64,000 nucleotides of DNA from Micromonospora ferruginea (GTDB lineage Bacteria; Actinomycetota; Actinomycetes; Mycobacteriales; Micromonosporaceae): assembly GCF_013694245.2 (NCBI RefSeq), contig NZ_CP059322.2, positions 616,001 through 680,000 of the forward strand, given 5' to 3'. The notes beneath the pieces were generated by a model. It saw only the letters and a list, made by a program, of their open reading frames with translations. It had not been told where the DNA came from and ran no database searches. Below are positions 26,620-34,964 of the stretch, one piece after another; position 1 is the first letter of the stretch; each line of letters opens with the position of its first letter. The position numbers were made by a program, and so were the translations under genes.

Positions 26620-27570
26620 TCAGGCGTACCTGGCGGCGGCGCGGGACCAGTCGTAGGTGGCCCGCACCCAGTCCCGCCGGGTGGCCAGGAACGCCCTCGT
26701 CCCGTCGTCGGCGACCGCCACCAGCGCCGCGTCCCGCTCCGCGTAGGCGGCCAGCGCCGCGTTGAACCGGGCGGCCGCCGCGCGCAGCGCCGCCTCCTCG
26801 CCCTGCCCGGTCTCGCCGGCGATCGTGGTGACCAGGTTGTGCGTCGCCGGGGCGAGGCCGCGTTCCTTGTCGTACGAGAACAGGTCGTTGCACCAGCAGA
26901 CCAGGTCGGTGGCGAGCGCGTCCAGCGCGGTCAGCGCCGGATCGGCCCGCCGGGCGGGACCGGAGCGCTCCGGACGGGCCAGGTCGGTCACCGTGAAGCT
27001 GGGGCGTACGCCGCCGGTGTGCCGGCGCATCTGCACGTACTCGGCCACCCCGGGCACTCGCCGGTGCTCCCGGTTCGCCGCCTCCCAGAGCAGCGCCAGC
27101 AGGTATTCCCGCAACTGGCTGACCAGGCGCAGCAGCAGCGCGGGCCGCTGCGCGTCGCGGACCCGCCGGCACAGGTCGTGCAGGGCCACCGCGAGCGGCC
27201 CGGCGCCGGTCGGCTCGGGCGCGGCCGGGTCGCCGTGCCGGTCGAGCACGGTCAGCAACGCCGCCACGGTGGGCGCCAGCCGGGTGGGATCGACGCCCAG
27301 GTCGTCGTCGTCGCAGGCGTCGTCCACCACGAACAGCCAGGTGATCAGGTCGGTGAGCAGGCGCAGGCCGGCCAGGGTCGACTCCGGGCAGGCCCGCCCG
27401 GCCAGCTCCGCGGCGTGCGCGCCGGCCAGCCTGCGCTGCCCGGCCGGATCACCGACCAGGCCGAGGTCGCGTACCCAGTCGGCGCTCTCCGCGGAGACCC
27501 GGTCCACGGCGGGGTGCCGCCGGGCCGGGAACGGTGGCTCGTGCAGCGCCGAGAGCGCGTAGCCGCGCAT
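26620..27570 (-). CDS. Class I terpene synthase
   Basis: A 316-residue class I (ionisation-dependent) terpene cyclase that should convert a prenyl diphosphate, most probably farnesyl diphosphate, into a cyclic terpene. The Asp-rich motif is VVDDACDDDD (D83, D84, D87). The NSE triad is NDLFSYDKE (N228, S232, E236), both intact for Mg2+ binding. MRRHTGGVRPSF (about 181-192) fits the region with the diphosphate sensor, and the C-terminus ends in YDWSRAAARYA with the conserved RY pair. The product cannot be read from sequence. No P450, prenyltransferase or second synthase is adjacent. The neighbours fadD (downstream) and a TIGR03085 gene (upstream) share its strand. Confidence 0.9.
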   Translation of the reverse strand: MRGYALSALHEPPFPARRHPAVDRVSAESADWVRDLGLVGDPAGQRRLAGAHAAELAGRACPESTLAGLRLLTDLITWLFVVDDACDDDDLGVDPTRLAPTVAALLTVLDRHGDPAAPEPTGAGPLAVALHDLCRRVRDAQRPALLLRLVSQLREYLLALLWEAANREHRRVPGVAEYVQMRRHTGGVRPSFTVTDLARPERSGPARRADPALTALDALATDLVCWCNDLFSYDKERGLAPATHNLVTTIAGETGQGEEAALRAAAARFNAALAAYAERDAALVAVADDGTRAFLATRRDWVRATYDWSRAAARYA

Positions 27571-27663
27571 CCGTGCCCCCTGTCCGCCGTCCGTGGTCTC
27601 GACCGGCGGGCAGGAGCGTACGGCAGGGGGAATCGGTATCCATCGCTGGGATGTGCAATTTTC

Positions 27664-27676
27664 ACAATGCGATTGT
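27664..27676. promoter_or_regulatory. Candidate operator upstream of the terpene synthase
   Basis: ACAATGCGATTGT is a 13-base palindrome (five-base arms, three-base centre) within an AT-richer patch of the gap 27571-27696. It lies about 95 bases before the terpene synthase start. Short palindromes can occur by chance, so this is a weak call. Confidence 0.35.
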
Positions 27677-27696
27677 CATCGCCCGCGTACGCTCGG

Positions 27697-28326
27697 TCAG
27701 AACCCCAGCTCGGCGGCGCGCAACCGGTCCGCGGCCCCGGTCGGGCCGTCCACCTGCACCCGGGCCACCCGCTGCCGGCCGCTCAGGAACAGGATCAGCT
27801 CGCCCGGCGCGCCGACCAGCCGCAGCCGCTCGCCACCCCGGCCCACCCGGACCTCGCCGTGCCCCGGCGCCTGCACCAGCACCTCGGCGGGGAACCGCCG
27901 CAGCGCCATCCGCGCCAGCAGGCCGACCCGCTTCCAGAGCATCGCCTGCTGGCCGGTCGGCAGGTCGCGTGGATGCCAGCCGGCGCCGGCACGCCGGACG
28001 TCCTCGTGGTGGATGAAGAACTCCACCGCGTTGGCCAGCTCGTCGGTGAGCGGATTGCTCACCGGGCTCCACACCGGCGGGCGGCGGACCCGGCCGACCA
28101 GGTCGGCGTAGGGGCCGGCAGCGACCCGCAGGCGGACCGCCTCGCCGTGACCGCGCAGCGGCGGCAGCAGGATCCCGCCGGCCGCGTCCGGCCGGCGCTC
28201 CCGCACCAGCAGGTGCGCCGCCAGGTCACGGGTGGTCCACCCCTCGTTGACCGTCGGCGCGTCCGGTCCGAGTTCCAGCATCAGGTCGGCGAGCGCCTCG
28301 CGCTCCGCCCGGGCGTACCGCGGCAT
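27697..28326 (-). CDS. TIGR03085-type (DinB/mycothiol maleylpyruvate isomerase-like) metal-binding protein
   Basis: A 209-residue member of the TIGR03085 group in the DinB-like metal-binding fold. The N-terminus MPRYARAEREALADLMLELGPDAPTVNEGWTTRDLAAHLLVRERRP carries the W-x-x-x-D-L-x-x-H motif with a metal-ligand His, and VEFFIHHEDVRRA gives the second His pair. These proteins are linked to mycothiol-dependent reactions in actinobacteria, but few are characterised. The ATG at 28326 is six bases after a TACGAT box on the minus strand, suggesting a leaderless transcript. It probably is transcribed with its own promoter, not with the terpene synthase 126 bases downstream. Confidence 0.85.
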   Translation of the reverse strand: MPRYARAEREALADLMLELGPDAPTVNEGWTTRDLAAHLLVRERRPDAAGGILLPPLRGHGEAVRLRVAAGPYADLVGRVRRPPVWSPVSNPLTDELANAVEFFIHHEDVRRAGAGWHPRDLPTGQQAMLWKRVGLLARMALRRFPAEVLVQAPGHGEVRVGRGGERLRLVGAPGELILFLSGRQRVARVQVDGPTGAADRLRAAELGF

Positions 28327-28506
28327 CTGCCGATCGTAGGCCCGATCCGGCCGATCGGCGCGGCGTGGCCGGTCACGACGGCGGTGGCCGGCCGCCGGCC
28401 CGCGGCGCGTGGGAACGTGACGGCGGACATATCCCGGCCGGTCGGCGGAGGTGGCGGCGAGCGGTAAGGATGGTGGAGATAACTGCGGCTTACGGCGGGG
28501 GAGAGC

Positions 28507-30381
28507 GTGGCGAGCGGGACAAGTCGGGACGTGCTCGGCAGGGGACTACGGGTGCTCGGCCGGGCGATCCGGGAACAACCCCGGATCTTCGCGGTGGCGG
28601 TCACCGGCAGCGTGCTCTTCGGCCTGCTCGTGATCGCCAGCGCGTACGTCGTCGGCGCGGTGGTCGGCGACGTGGTGGTGCCGGCGGTCGAGCGCGGCTC
28701 GGTGGCCACCGGTGCGCTCGCGCTCGCCGCGGCCGCGCTGTTCGGGATCAGCGTGCTGCGGGTGGTCGGCATCTTCGGCCGGCGGCTCGGCGCCGGCTAC
28801 ATGCAGTATCGGCTCCAGGCCGCCTACCGCCGCCGGGTCACCCGCCGCTACCTCGACCTGCCGCTGGCCTGGCACCACCGCAACTCCACCGGCACGCTGC
28901 TGTCCAACGCCAACTCCGACGTGGAGGCCGCCTGGTACCCGATCGCGCCGCTGCCGTTCGCGGTCGGCACGCTGGTGATGCTGGTCGGCGCCGTCGCCTC
29001 GCTGTTCCTCACCGACTGGGCGCTCGCCCTGGTCGGCCTCGCCGTCTTCCCCGCGCTGTTCGCGCTCAACGTGGTCTACTCCCGCCGGATGGCCCCCCGG
29101 CAGGCCCGGGCCCAGCGGCTGCGCGCCGAGGTCAGCGGCATCGCGCACGAGAGCTTCGACGGCGCGCTGGTCGTCAAGACCATGGGCCGCGAGTCGCAGG
29201 AGACGGCCCGCTTCGCCGCCCGCGCCGGCGAGCTGCGCGACGCGCTGATCTCCGTCGGCCGGCTGCGCGGAGTCTTCGACCCGATGCTGGAGACGCTGCC
29301 CAGCCTCGGCACGCTCGCCGTGCTGGTGGTCGGCGCGGTCCGGCTCCGCCAGGGCGCGATCACGGTGACCGAGCTGGTCAGCGTGGCGTTCCTGTTCACC
29401 GTGCTGGCGTTCCCGGTGCGGGCCATCGGCTGGGTGCTGGCCGAGCTGCCGCGCAGCGTCGCCGGCTGGGACCGGGTCCGCCGGGTCCTCGACGCCACCG
29501 GCGAGATGCCGTACGGCGAGGTGACGCTCGACCCGCCCACCCGCGCGCCGGCCACGCTGGGCTTCACCGACGTCCACTTCGCGTACGAGCCGGCCGAGGC
29601 GCACCTGCCCGGCGCCGAGGTGCTCGGCGAGGTGACCTTCACCGTGCCGGCCGGCAAGACGGTCGCCCTGGTCGGGCCGACCGGCGCCGGCAAGTCCACC
29701 ATCACCTCGCTGGCCGTGCGCCTGGTCGACCCGCACACCGGCCGGGTCACGCTGGACGGCGTCGACGTGCGCGACCTGACCGCCGCCTCGCTCGCCGCCA
29801 CCGTGGCGCTGGTGGCCCAGGTGCCGTTCGTCTTCGACGACACGGTCCGGGCCAACATCACGCTCGACCGCGCCGGCATCGGCGACGACGAGGTGTGGGC
29901 GGCGCTGCGGCTGGCCGAGGCGGACGGCTTCGTGGCCGCGCTGCCGGACGGGCTGGACACCATGGTCGGCGAGCGGGGCACCTCGCTCTCCGGCGGGCAG
30001 CGGCAACGCCTCACGCTGGCCCGGGCGATCGCCGGCCGGCCCCGGCTGCTGGTGCTCGACGACGCCACCAGCGCCGTCGACCCCCGGGTCGAGGCGGCCA
30101 TCCTGGCCGGCCTGCGCGCACCGGCCGAGGGCGGCGCGCCCACGTCGATCCTGGTGGTCGCCTACCGGCGGGCCACCATCGCGCTCGCCGACGAGGTGAT
30201 CTACGTGGAGCACGGCCGGGTGGTCGCCCGCGGCACCCACCCCGAGCTGCTGGCCACCGTGCCCGGCTACGCCGACCTGGTCACCGCGTACGAGCAGGCC
30301 GAGCAGGAGCGCGAGCAGAGCCGCACGTACGACGAGGTCATCCCGATGACCTCCGGCCTGGAGATCGAGGTGGACCGGTGA
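28507..30381 (+). CDS. ABC exporter half-transporter, degenerate-site subunit
   Basis: A 624-residue ABC half-transporter: six membrane helices (about residues 25-320) then a nucleotide-binding domain. Walker A is GPTGAGKST (about 391), the signature is a canonical LSGGQRQRL, but Walker B is LLVLDDATSAVD, with Asp instead of the catalytic Glu, and the switch His is replaced (VAYRRATIAL). Those changes mark the degenerate subunit of a heterodimeric exporter. Its partner follows 55 bases downstream. GTG 28507 follows GGGGGAGAGC. Substrate is unknown; lipids, peptides or drugs are possible. Confidence 0.9.
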   Translation: MASGTSRDVLGRGLRVLGRAIREQPRIFAVAVTGSVLFGLLVIASAYVVGAVVGDVVVPAVERGSVATGALALAAAALFGISVLRVVGIFGRRLGAGYMQYRLQAAYRRRVTRRYLDLPLAWHHRNSTGTLLSNANSDVEAAWYPIAPLPFAVGTLVMLVGAVASLFLTDWALALVGLAVFPALFALNVVYSRRMAPRQARAQRLRAEVSGIAHESFDGALVVKTMGRESQETARFAARAGELRDALISVGRLRGVFDPMLETLPSLGTLAVLVVGAVRLRQGAITVTELVSVAFLFTVLAFPVRAIGWVLAELPRSVAGWDRVRRVLDATGEMPYGEVTLDPPTRAPATLGFTDVHFAYEPAEAHLPGAEVLGEVTFTVPAGKTVALVGPTGAGKSTITSLAVRLVDPHTGRVTLDGVDVRDLTAASLAATVALVAQVPFVFDDTVRANITLDRAGIGDDEVWAALRLAEADGFVAALPDGLDTMVGERGTSLSGGQRQRLTLARAIAGRPRLLVLDDATSAVDPRVEAAILAGLRAPAEGGAPTSILVVAYRRATIALADEVIYVEHGRVVARGTHPELLATVPGYADLVTAYEQAEQEREQSRTYDEVIPMTSGLEIEVDR

Positions 30382-30430
30382 GCGCGAGGAGCGCAGCGAA
30401 GCGGAGCCCCGCAGTCGCGAACGAAAGGCG
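30382..30430 (+). repeat. Short repetitive spacer between the two ABC genes
   Basis: The spacer GCGCGAGGAGCGCAGCGAAG...CGCGAACGAAAGGCGGG begins right at the stop of the first ABC gene. It has an internal GAGCGCAGCGAAGCGGAGC periodicity and is a sequence I recall as recurrent in Micromonospora intergenic DNA. It carries the AAAGG part of the ribosome binding site region for the next gene. No protein is encoded. Confidence 0.45.
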
Positions 30431-30436
30431 GGCCCG

Positions 30437-32212
30437 GTGAGCAGTGTCGCCGCCGAGGAGCGGACCGAGTCGACCTGGGGGACGCTGCGGCGAGGGCTGG
30501 CGCTCTCCCCGGAGCTGAAGACCGGGCTCGCCGGCACGTTGGCGCTGGCGCTGATCTACATGGTCGGCCGGGTGGCCGTGCCGGTGGCGGTGCAGCGCGG
30601 CATCGACCACGGCATCGTCGGCGGCCTCGACCTGGGCGTCATCTCGCTGACCGTGACGATCACCGCCGCCGTGCTGGTGGTCACCACCACCTGCGGCTAC
30701 CTGATGATGCGCCGGCTGTTCACGGTCAGCGAGACCGCCCTGGCCGGCGTGCGCACCCGCGCGTTCCGGCACGTGCACGACCTGTCCATGCTGCACCAGC
30801 AGTCGGAGCGGCGCGGGTCGCTGGTCTCCCGGGTCACCAGCGACGTCGACCAGATCACCCAGTTCCTCCAGTGGGGCGGCGTGATCCTCATCGTCAACCT
30901 GGGCCAACTGGTGGTCACCACGGCGGTGATGCTCGCGTACTCCTGGCAGTTGACGCTCGTGGTGCTCGTCGCGTTCGCGCCCGCGGTGCTGATCATCCGG
31001 CTGTTGCAGCGCCGGTTGGCCGGCGCGTACGGCCTGGTCCGGCAGCGCACCGGCACGCTGCTCGGCGCGATCGGCGAGAGCGTGGTGGGCGCCCCGGTGA
31101 TCCGGGCGTACGGGATCTCCGGGCGCACCGCGCGCCGGCTGGACGCGGCGATCGACGGGCAGCGGCTGGCCCAGCAGCGGGCCATCCGGATCAGCATCGT
31201 GGGCAGTTCGGTCGGTGAGCTGGCCGCCGGCCTGGCGCTGGCCGGCGTGGTGGTGGTCGGGGTGAGCCTCGGCGTCGACCGCACCCTGTCGGTCGGCCAG
31301 CTCACCGCGTTCCTGTTCCTGGTCACGCTCTTCATCCAGCCGGTGCAGATCGCCACCGAGGTGCTCAACGAGGCGCAGAACGCGATCGCCGGCTGGCGCC
31401 GGGTGCTCGACGTGCTGGACGTCGCCCCGGACGTGGCCGACCCGGGCGAGCAGGGCCGGGAGCTGCCGTCCGGTCCGCTCGACGTCCGCTTCGCCGGCGT
31501 GACGTTCGCCTACCCGGGCGGGCCGCCGGTGCTGCACGGCGTGACGCTGGACATCCCGGCGAAGAGCCGGGTGGCGGTGGTGGGGGAGACCGGCAGCGGC
31601 AAGACCACGTTCGCCAAGCTGCTCACCCGACTGATGGACCCGACCGAGGGCGAGGTGCTGCTCTCCGGCCTCGACCTGCGCCGGGTGCGTTTCGACTCGC
31701 TGCGCACCCGGGTGGTGATGGTGCCGCAGGACGGCTTCCTGTTCGACGCCACGGTCGGGGAGAACGTCCGCTTCGCCCGGCCCGACCTGACCGACGCGCG
31801 GCTCACCGCCGCCTTCACCGAGCTGGGCCTCGCCGACTGGCTGGACGGGCTGCCGTCCGGCCTGGACACGCCGGTCGGTGAGCGCGGCGAGGCGCTGAGC
31901 GTCGGCGAGCGGCAGCTCGTGGCGCTGGCCCGCGCCTACGTGGCCGACCCGGACCTACTGGTGCTGGACGAGGCGACGAGCGCGGTCGACCCGGCCACCG
32001 AGGTCCGCCTGCAGCGCACCCTCGACGCGGTCACCCGGGGGCGCACCACGCTGGCCATCGCGCACCGGCTGTCCACCGCGCAGGCGGCCGACGAGGTGAT
32101 CGTGGTGGACCGGGGCCGGATCGTCCAGCGCGGCCCGCACGAGGAGCTGGTGCGCGACACCGACTCGGTCTACGCCCTGCTCTACGCGTCCTGGCTGGAA
32201 CAGACCCGCTGA
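30437..32212 (+). CDS. ABC exporter half-transporter, catalytic-site subunit
   Basis: A 591-residue ABC half-transporter with six membrane helices and an NBD. Walker A is GETGSGKTT (about 384), Walker B LLVLDEATSAVD with the catalytic Glu, and the switch His is present (LAIAHRLST). The signature motif is altered to LSVGERQLV. This complements the upstream subunit: its Walker motifs pair with the canonical LSGGQ there, giving one competent site, while the other site is degenerate. The pair is therefore a TM287/288-like heterodimer. GTG 30437 starts the protein. It ends in a duplicated 3' region and a terminator hairpin. Confidence 0.92.
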   Translation: MSSVAAEERTESTWGTLRRGLALSPELKTGLAGTLALALIYMVGRVAVPVAVQRGIDHGIVGGLDLGVISLTVTITAAVLVVTTTCGYLMMRRLFTVSETALAGVRTRAFRHVHDLSMLHQQSERRGSLVSRVTSDVDQITQFLQWGGVILIVNLGQLVVTTAVMLAYSWQLTLVVLVAFAPAVLIIRLLQRRLAGAYGLVRQRTGTLLGAIGESVVGAPVIRAYGISGRTARRLDAAIDGQRLAQQRAIRISIVGSSVGELAAGLALAGVVVVGVSLGVDRTLSVGQLTAFLFLVTLFIQPVQIATEVLNEAQNAIAGWRRVLDVLDVAPDVADPGEQGRELPSGPLDVRFAGVTFAYPGGPPVLHGVTLDIPAKSRVAVVGETGSGKTTFAKLLTRLMDPTEGEVLLSGLDLRRVRFDSLRTRVVMVPQDGFLFDATVGENVRFARPDLTDARLTAAFTELGLADWLDGLPSGLDTPVGERGEALSVGERQLVALARAYVADPDLLVLDEATSAVDPATEVRLQRTLDAVTRGRTTLAIAHRLSTAQAADEVIVVDRGRIVQRGPHEELVRDTDSVYALLYASWLEQTR

Positions 32213-32261
32213 TCGTGCGGGTCCGGCAGGGCTGGAACAGACCCGCTGATCGTGCGGGTCC
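32193..32261 (+). repeat. Tandem duplication across the ABC gene stop codon
   Basis: A 32-base unit GGCTGGAACAGACCCGCTGA... occurs identically at 32193-32224 and 32230-32261 (period 37). The first copy contains the last codons and stop of the ABC gene; the second is noncoding. A third, partial and diverged copy starts near 32269. Confidence 0.8.
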
Positions 32262-32270
32262 CACAGGGGG

Positions 32271-32302
32271 CTGGAGCGGACCCGTCAGCGGGTCTGCTCC
32301 AG
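32271..32302. terminator. Bidirectional hairpin between ABC exporter and tetR
   Basis: The arms CTGGAGCGGACCCG (32271-32284) and CGGGTCTGCTCCAG (32289-32302) pair over 14 bases with one mismatch around a four-base loop. It overlaps the last codons of the convergent tetR gene, and serves as a likely terminator for both units. Confidence 0.7.
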
Positions 32303-32920
32303 CGGGCCGGTGAGGTAGCGCTGGAGGGTCGGTCCGATCGTGGCGGCCAGCGTGTCCGGCGACGCGGACGCGACCGGCTCCAGGTGGATCACGTAACGCA
32401 TCATGGCCAGGCCGGCGATCTGGGTGGCGACCAGCGCGCCGCGCAGCGGCACCTCGGCCGGGTCCAGGTCGAGCTGGGCGACCACCCGGCGCAGGATCTG
32501 CGTGGTCAGGAACTCCCGCAGCAGCCGGGCGGTCCACTGGTTGCTCACCGCGGAGCGGAGCAGGGCCACCGCGGCCACGCCCGCCGGCGAGTCCCAGACC
32601 GACAGGAACGTGCGGACCAGCCGCTCGCCGACCTCGTCCGGGCCGCCCGCCATGACCCGCGGCACCAGCGCGGCCGGGTCGACCGGGATCGCCATGGCGG
32701 CGCGGAACAGGTCCTCCTTGGTGCCGAAGTAGTGGTGCACCAGCGCCGGGTCGACCCCCGCGACGGACGCGACCGCCCGGATCGGCGTGGCGTCGTAGCC
32801 GCGCTCGGCGAACGCCTCCCGGGCCGCGTTCAGGATCGCCTCGCGGGTGTCCGGGTTGCCGGGCCGCCGCCCGGTGCGACGCGAGCGCGCCGGATCGGCG
32901 GCGTCGCGGCGCGGGGTCAT
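32285..32920 (-). CDS. TetR-family transcriptional regulator
   Basis: A 211-residue TetR regulator. The N-terminal helix-turn-helix is RPGNPDTREAILNAAREAFAERGYDATPIRAVASVAGVDPALVHHYFGTKEDLFRAAM. The ligand domain (about 75-205) is unremarkable, with a Met/Val-rich pocket. The ATG overlaps the stop of the ABC-2 permease gene (ATGA), so it is co-transcribed as the last gene of the ATPase-permease-regulator operon and most likely controls that operon. Inducer unknown. Confidence 0.92.
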   Translation of the reverse strand: MTPRRDAADPARSRRTGRRPGNPDTREAILNAAREAFAERGYDATPIRAVASVAGVDPALVHHYFGTKEDLFRAAMAIPVDPAALVPRVMAGGPDEVGERLVRTFLSVWDSPAGVAAVALLRSAVSNQWTARLLREFLTTQILRRVVAQLDLDPAEVPLRGALVATQIAGLAMMRYVIHLEPVASASPDTLAATIGPTLQRYLTGPLEQTR

Positions 32921-33672
32921 CCGCTGCGCCGGCGCAGCGTCGCGGCGGCCAGCACCAGCGCGACCACCGCCGCGCCGGCCACGATCGCCACGTCGCGCCA
33001 CATGGTGCCGGTCGGGTCGGCGTGCGCGCCGACCTCCTGGAGCGCCTCGACCGCGTACGACAGCGGCAGCGCGTCGCTGACCGCCTGGAGCCAGCCGGCC
33101 ATCTGGTCGCGCGGCACGAACAGCCCGCAGAGCAGCAGTTGCGGGGCGACCACCACCGGCATGAACTGCACCGCCTGGAACTCGGTGCGGGCGAATGCCG
33201 AGCAGAGCAGGCCGAGCGCCACGGCCAGCACCGCGTTCACGCCGGCGATCAGCACGACCAGCCACGGGCTGCCGGCGGTGTCCAGCCCGAACACCTGGTA
33301 GGCCACCAGCGAGGCCACGGTGGACTGGAGCACCCCGGCCAGGCCGAACGCGATGCCGTAGCCGAAGAGCAGGTCGAGCTTGCCCAGCGGGGTGGTGAGC
33401 AGCCGCTCCAGCGTGCCGGTGGTGCGCTCGCGGAGCATGGCGATGCTGGTCACCAGGAACATGATGATGAACGGGAAGAAACCCAGCATGATCAGGGCGA
33501 CCCGGTCGAAGGTGCTCGGCTGGCCGGGTGGGGTGGGCTGGTCGACGTACATGAAGTAGACCAGCGTGAGCAGCACGGCCGGGACCACGAGGAGCAGCGC
33601 GACGGTGCGCCGGTCGTGCCGGAGCTGGCGCAGGATCCGGCCGGTGGTGGCGGCCAGGATGCGACCGTTCAT
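32917..33672 (-). CDS. ABC-2 type transporter permease
   Basis: A 251-residue ABC-2 permease with six hydrophobic segments; the start MNGRILAATTGRILRQLRHDRRTVALLLVVPAVLLTLVYFMY is typical of DrrB-like drug or lipid exporters. RERTTGTLERLLTTPLGKLDLLFGY is the conserved coupling region. The ATG overlaps the ATPase gene stop. It works with the ATPase encoded just upstream (higher coordinates). Confidence 0.92.
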   Translation of the reverse strand: MNGRILAATTGRILRQLRHDRRTVALLLVVPAVLLTLVYFMYVDQPTPPGQPSTFDRVALIMLGFFPFIIMFLVTSIAMLRERTTGTLERLLTTPLGKLDLLFGYGIAFGLAGVLQSTVASLVAYQVFGLDTAGSPWLVVLIAGVNAVLAVALGLLCSAFARTEFQAVQFMPVVVAPQLLLCGLFVPRDQMAGWLQAVSDALPLSYAVEALQEVGAHADPTGTMWRDVAIVAGAAVVALVLAAATLRRRSG

Positions 33673-34394
33673 GACGTGGCCTCCGACTCGCCGTCGCGGA
33701 TCAGGCGGAGGAACGCCTCCTCCAGGTCGTTCACGCCGGTGGCGGCGCGGACCGCGGCCGGGGTGTCGTCGGCGACCAGCCGGCCCTCGCGGATCAACAG
33801 CAACCGGTCGCAGCGCGCCGCCTCGTCCATCACGTGGCTGGAGACCAGCAGCGTGGTGCCGGCGGCGGCCATGGCGTGGAACCGGGCCCACAGGTCGGCC
33901 CGCAGGACCGGGTCCTGCCCGACCGTGGGCTCGTCGAGGACGACCAGCTCCGGGTCGCCGACCAGGGCGCAGGCGAGCGAGGCGCGGCTGCGCTGGCCGC
34001 CGGAGAGCGTGCCGACCAGTTGGTCGGCCGCGGCGGCCAGGCCGACGTCGGTCACGGCGCGGTCGGCCTCGGCGCGGCCCCGGCCCTGGAGCACGGCGAA
34101 GTAGCGGGCGTTCTCCCGGACCGTGAGGTCGGCGTAGACGCTGGGCGCCTGGGTGAGGTAGCCGACCCGGCGACGCAGCTCGGCCGAGCCGGCGGGCCGG
34201 CCGAGCACGTCGACCGTGCCGCCGCCGATCGTCTGCACGCCGACCACCGCCCGCATCAGCGTGGTCTTGCCGCTGCCGCTGGGCCCGAGCAACCCGGTGA
34301 CCGTGCCCCGGGGGACGTCGCAGCTGATGCCGTGCAGCACCCGCCGCCCACCCCGGTCGACCACCAGGTCACGGACCGACACCGCGCCGTCCAT
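33669..34394 (-). CDS. ABC transporter ATP-binding protein (DrrA-like)
   Basis: A 241-residue ATPase: Walker A GPSGSGKTT (about 38-46), Q-loop YLTQAPSVY, signature LSGGQRSRA, Walker B LVVLDEPTVGQDP and switch LLVSSHVMDEA. The domain plan fits DrrA-like ABC-2 exporters, which export drugs or lipids. I chose ATG 34394 (MDGAVSVRDL), six bases after GGAGG on the minus strand; the longer ORF start at 34430 has no ribosome binding site. It opens the three-gene operon ATPase-permease-tetR. Confidence 0.92.
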   Translation of the reverse strand: MDGAVSVRDLVVDRGGRRVLHGISCDVPRGTVTGLLGPSGSGKTTLMRAVVGVQTIGGGTVDVLGRPAGSAELRRRVGYLTQAPSVYADLTVRENARYFAVLQGRGRAEADRAVTDVGLAAAADQLVGTLSGGQRSRASLACALVGDPELVVLDEPTVGQDPVLRADLWARFHAMAAAGTTLLVSSHVMDEAARCDRLLLIREGRLVADDTPAAVRAATGVNDLEEAFLRLIRDGESEATS

Positions 34395-34464
34395 GACCGC
34401 CTCCGACAATTCGTCAACCGTTGAAATCAACGCTAGATGAATTCCTTCCGCCGGGCAATGGCGG

Positions 34465-34501
34465 TTGACTTCGAGTGGGCTCGAACTGGAAGCCTGGTCG
34501 G
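34465..34501 (+). promoter_or_regulatory. MerR-type promoter with 19-base spacer
   Basis: TTGACT (34465-34470) and AAGCCT (34490-34495) are separated by 19 bases, the long spacing typical of MerR-activated promoters. TTCGAG/CTCGAA (34470-34485) form an inverted repeat within the spacer. The GTG of the regulator follows six bases after the -10, so it would be leaderless and autoregulated. Confidence 0.65.
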
Positions 34502-34891
34502 GTGGACATCGGTATCCGGGAGAAGAGCCTCAGCGTCGGCGAGGCGGCCGAGCGGGTCGGCCTCACCACCTACACGCTGCGCTGGTACGAGCAGGAGGGC
34601 CTGGTCGCCCCGGTCGGGCGGGACTCCGCCGGCCGCCGGCGCTACACCGAGGCCGACGTGAGCTGGCTGTTCCTGCTCACCCGGCTGCGCCGCACCGGCA
34701 TGCCGGTGCGGGACATGCGCCGCTACGCCGAGCTGGCCCGGCAGGGCGACCGCACGCTCGGCGCGCGCCGGGCGCTGTTCGAGGCCCACCGGGTACGGGT
34801 GCTGACCCGGATGGCCGAGCTGACCGAGGACCTGAAGGTGCTCGACCACAAGATCGACGCGTACCGGCGCGCCGAGGAGGAACTGGGCTGA
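34502..34891 (+). CDS. MerR-family transcriptional regulator
   Basis: A 129-residue MerR regulator with the winged helix SLSVGEAAERVGLTTYTLRWYEQEGLVAPVGRDSAGRRRYTEADVSWL, then the coiled-coil dimerisation helix (about 85-125, RVRVLTRMAELTEDLKVLDHKIDAYRRAEEEL). There are no conserved metal-binding cysteines, so it is not a metal sensor of the classic kind; it resembles the AdhR/NmlR-like group that responds to reactive aldehydes or electrophiles, but that is a guess. GTG 34502 starts the helix region directly after the promoter. It is divergent from the ABC-2 operon, separated by 107 bases. Confidence 0.9.
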   Translation: MDIGIREKSLSVGEAAERVGLTTYTLRWYEQEGLVAPVGRDSAGRRRYTEADVSWLFLLTRLRRTGMPVRDMRRYAELARQGDRTLGARRALFEAHRVRVLTRMAELTEDLKVLDHKIDAYRRAEEELG

Positions 34892-34964
34892 AGTCGCCCG
34901 CAGCGGACACCCGGTCCGCCATCGGTCATTGCGCCGAAGATCGGACTTCCGGCACCATGTCGCG

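Noticed and set aside
24643..28467. A 1274-residue plus-strand ORF over fadD, the terpene synthase and the TIGR03085 gene
   Set aside because: It is antisense to three recognisable genes and shows only low-complexity Arg/Gly/His residues.
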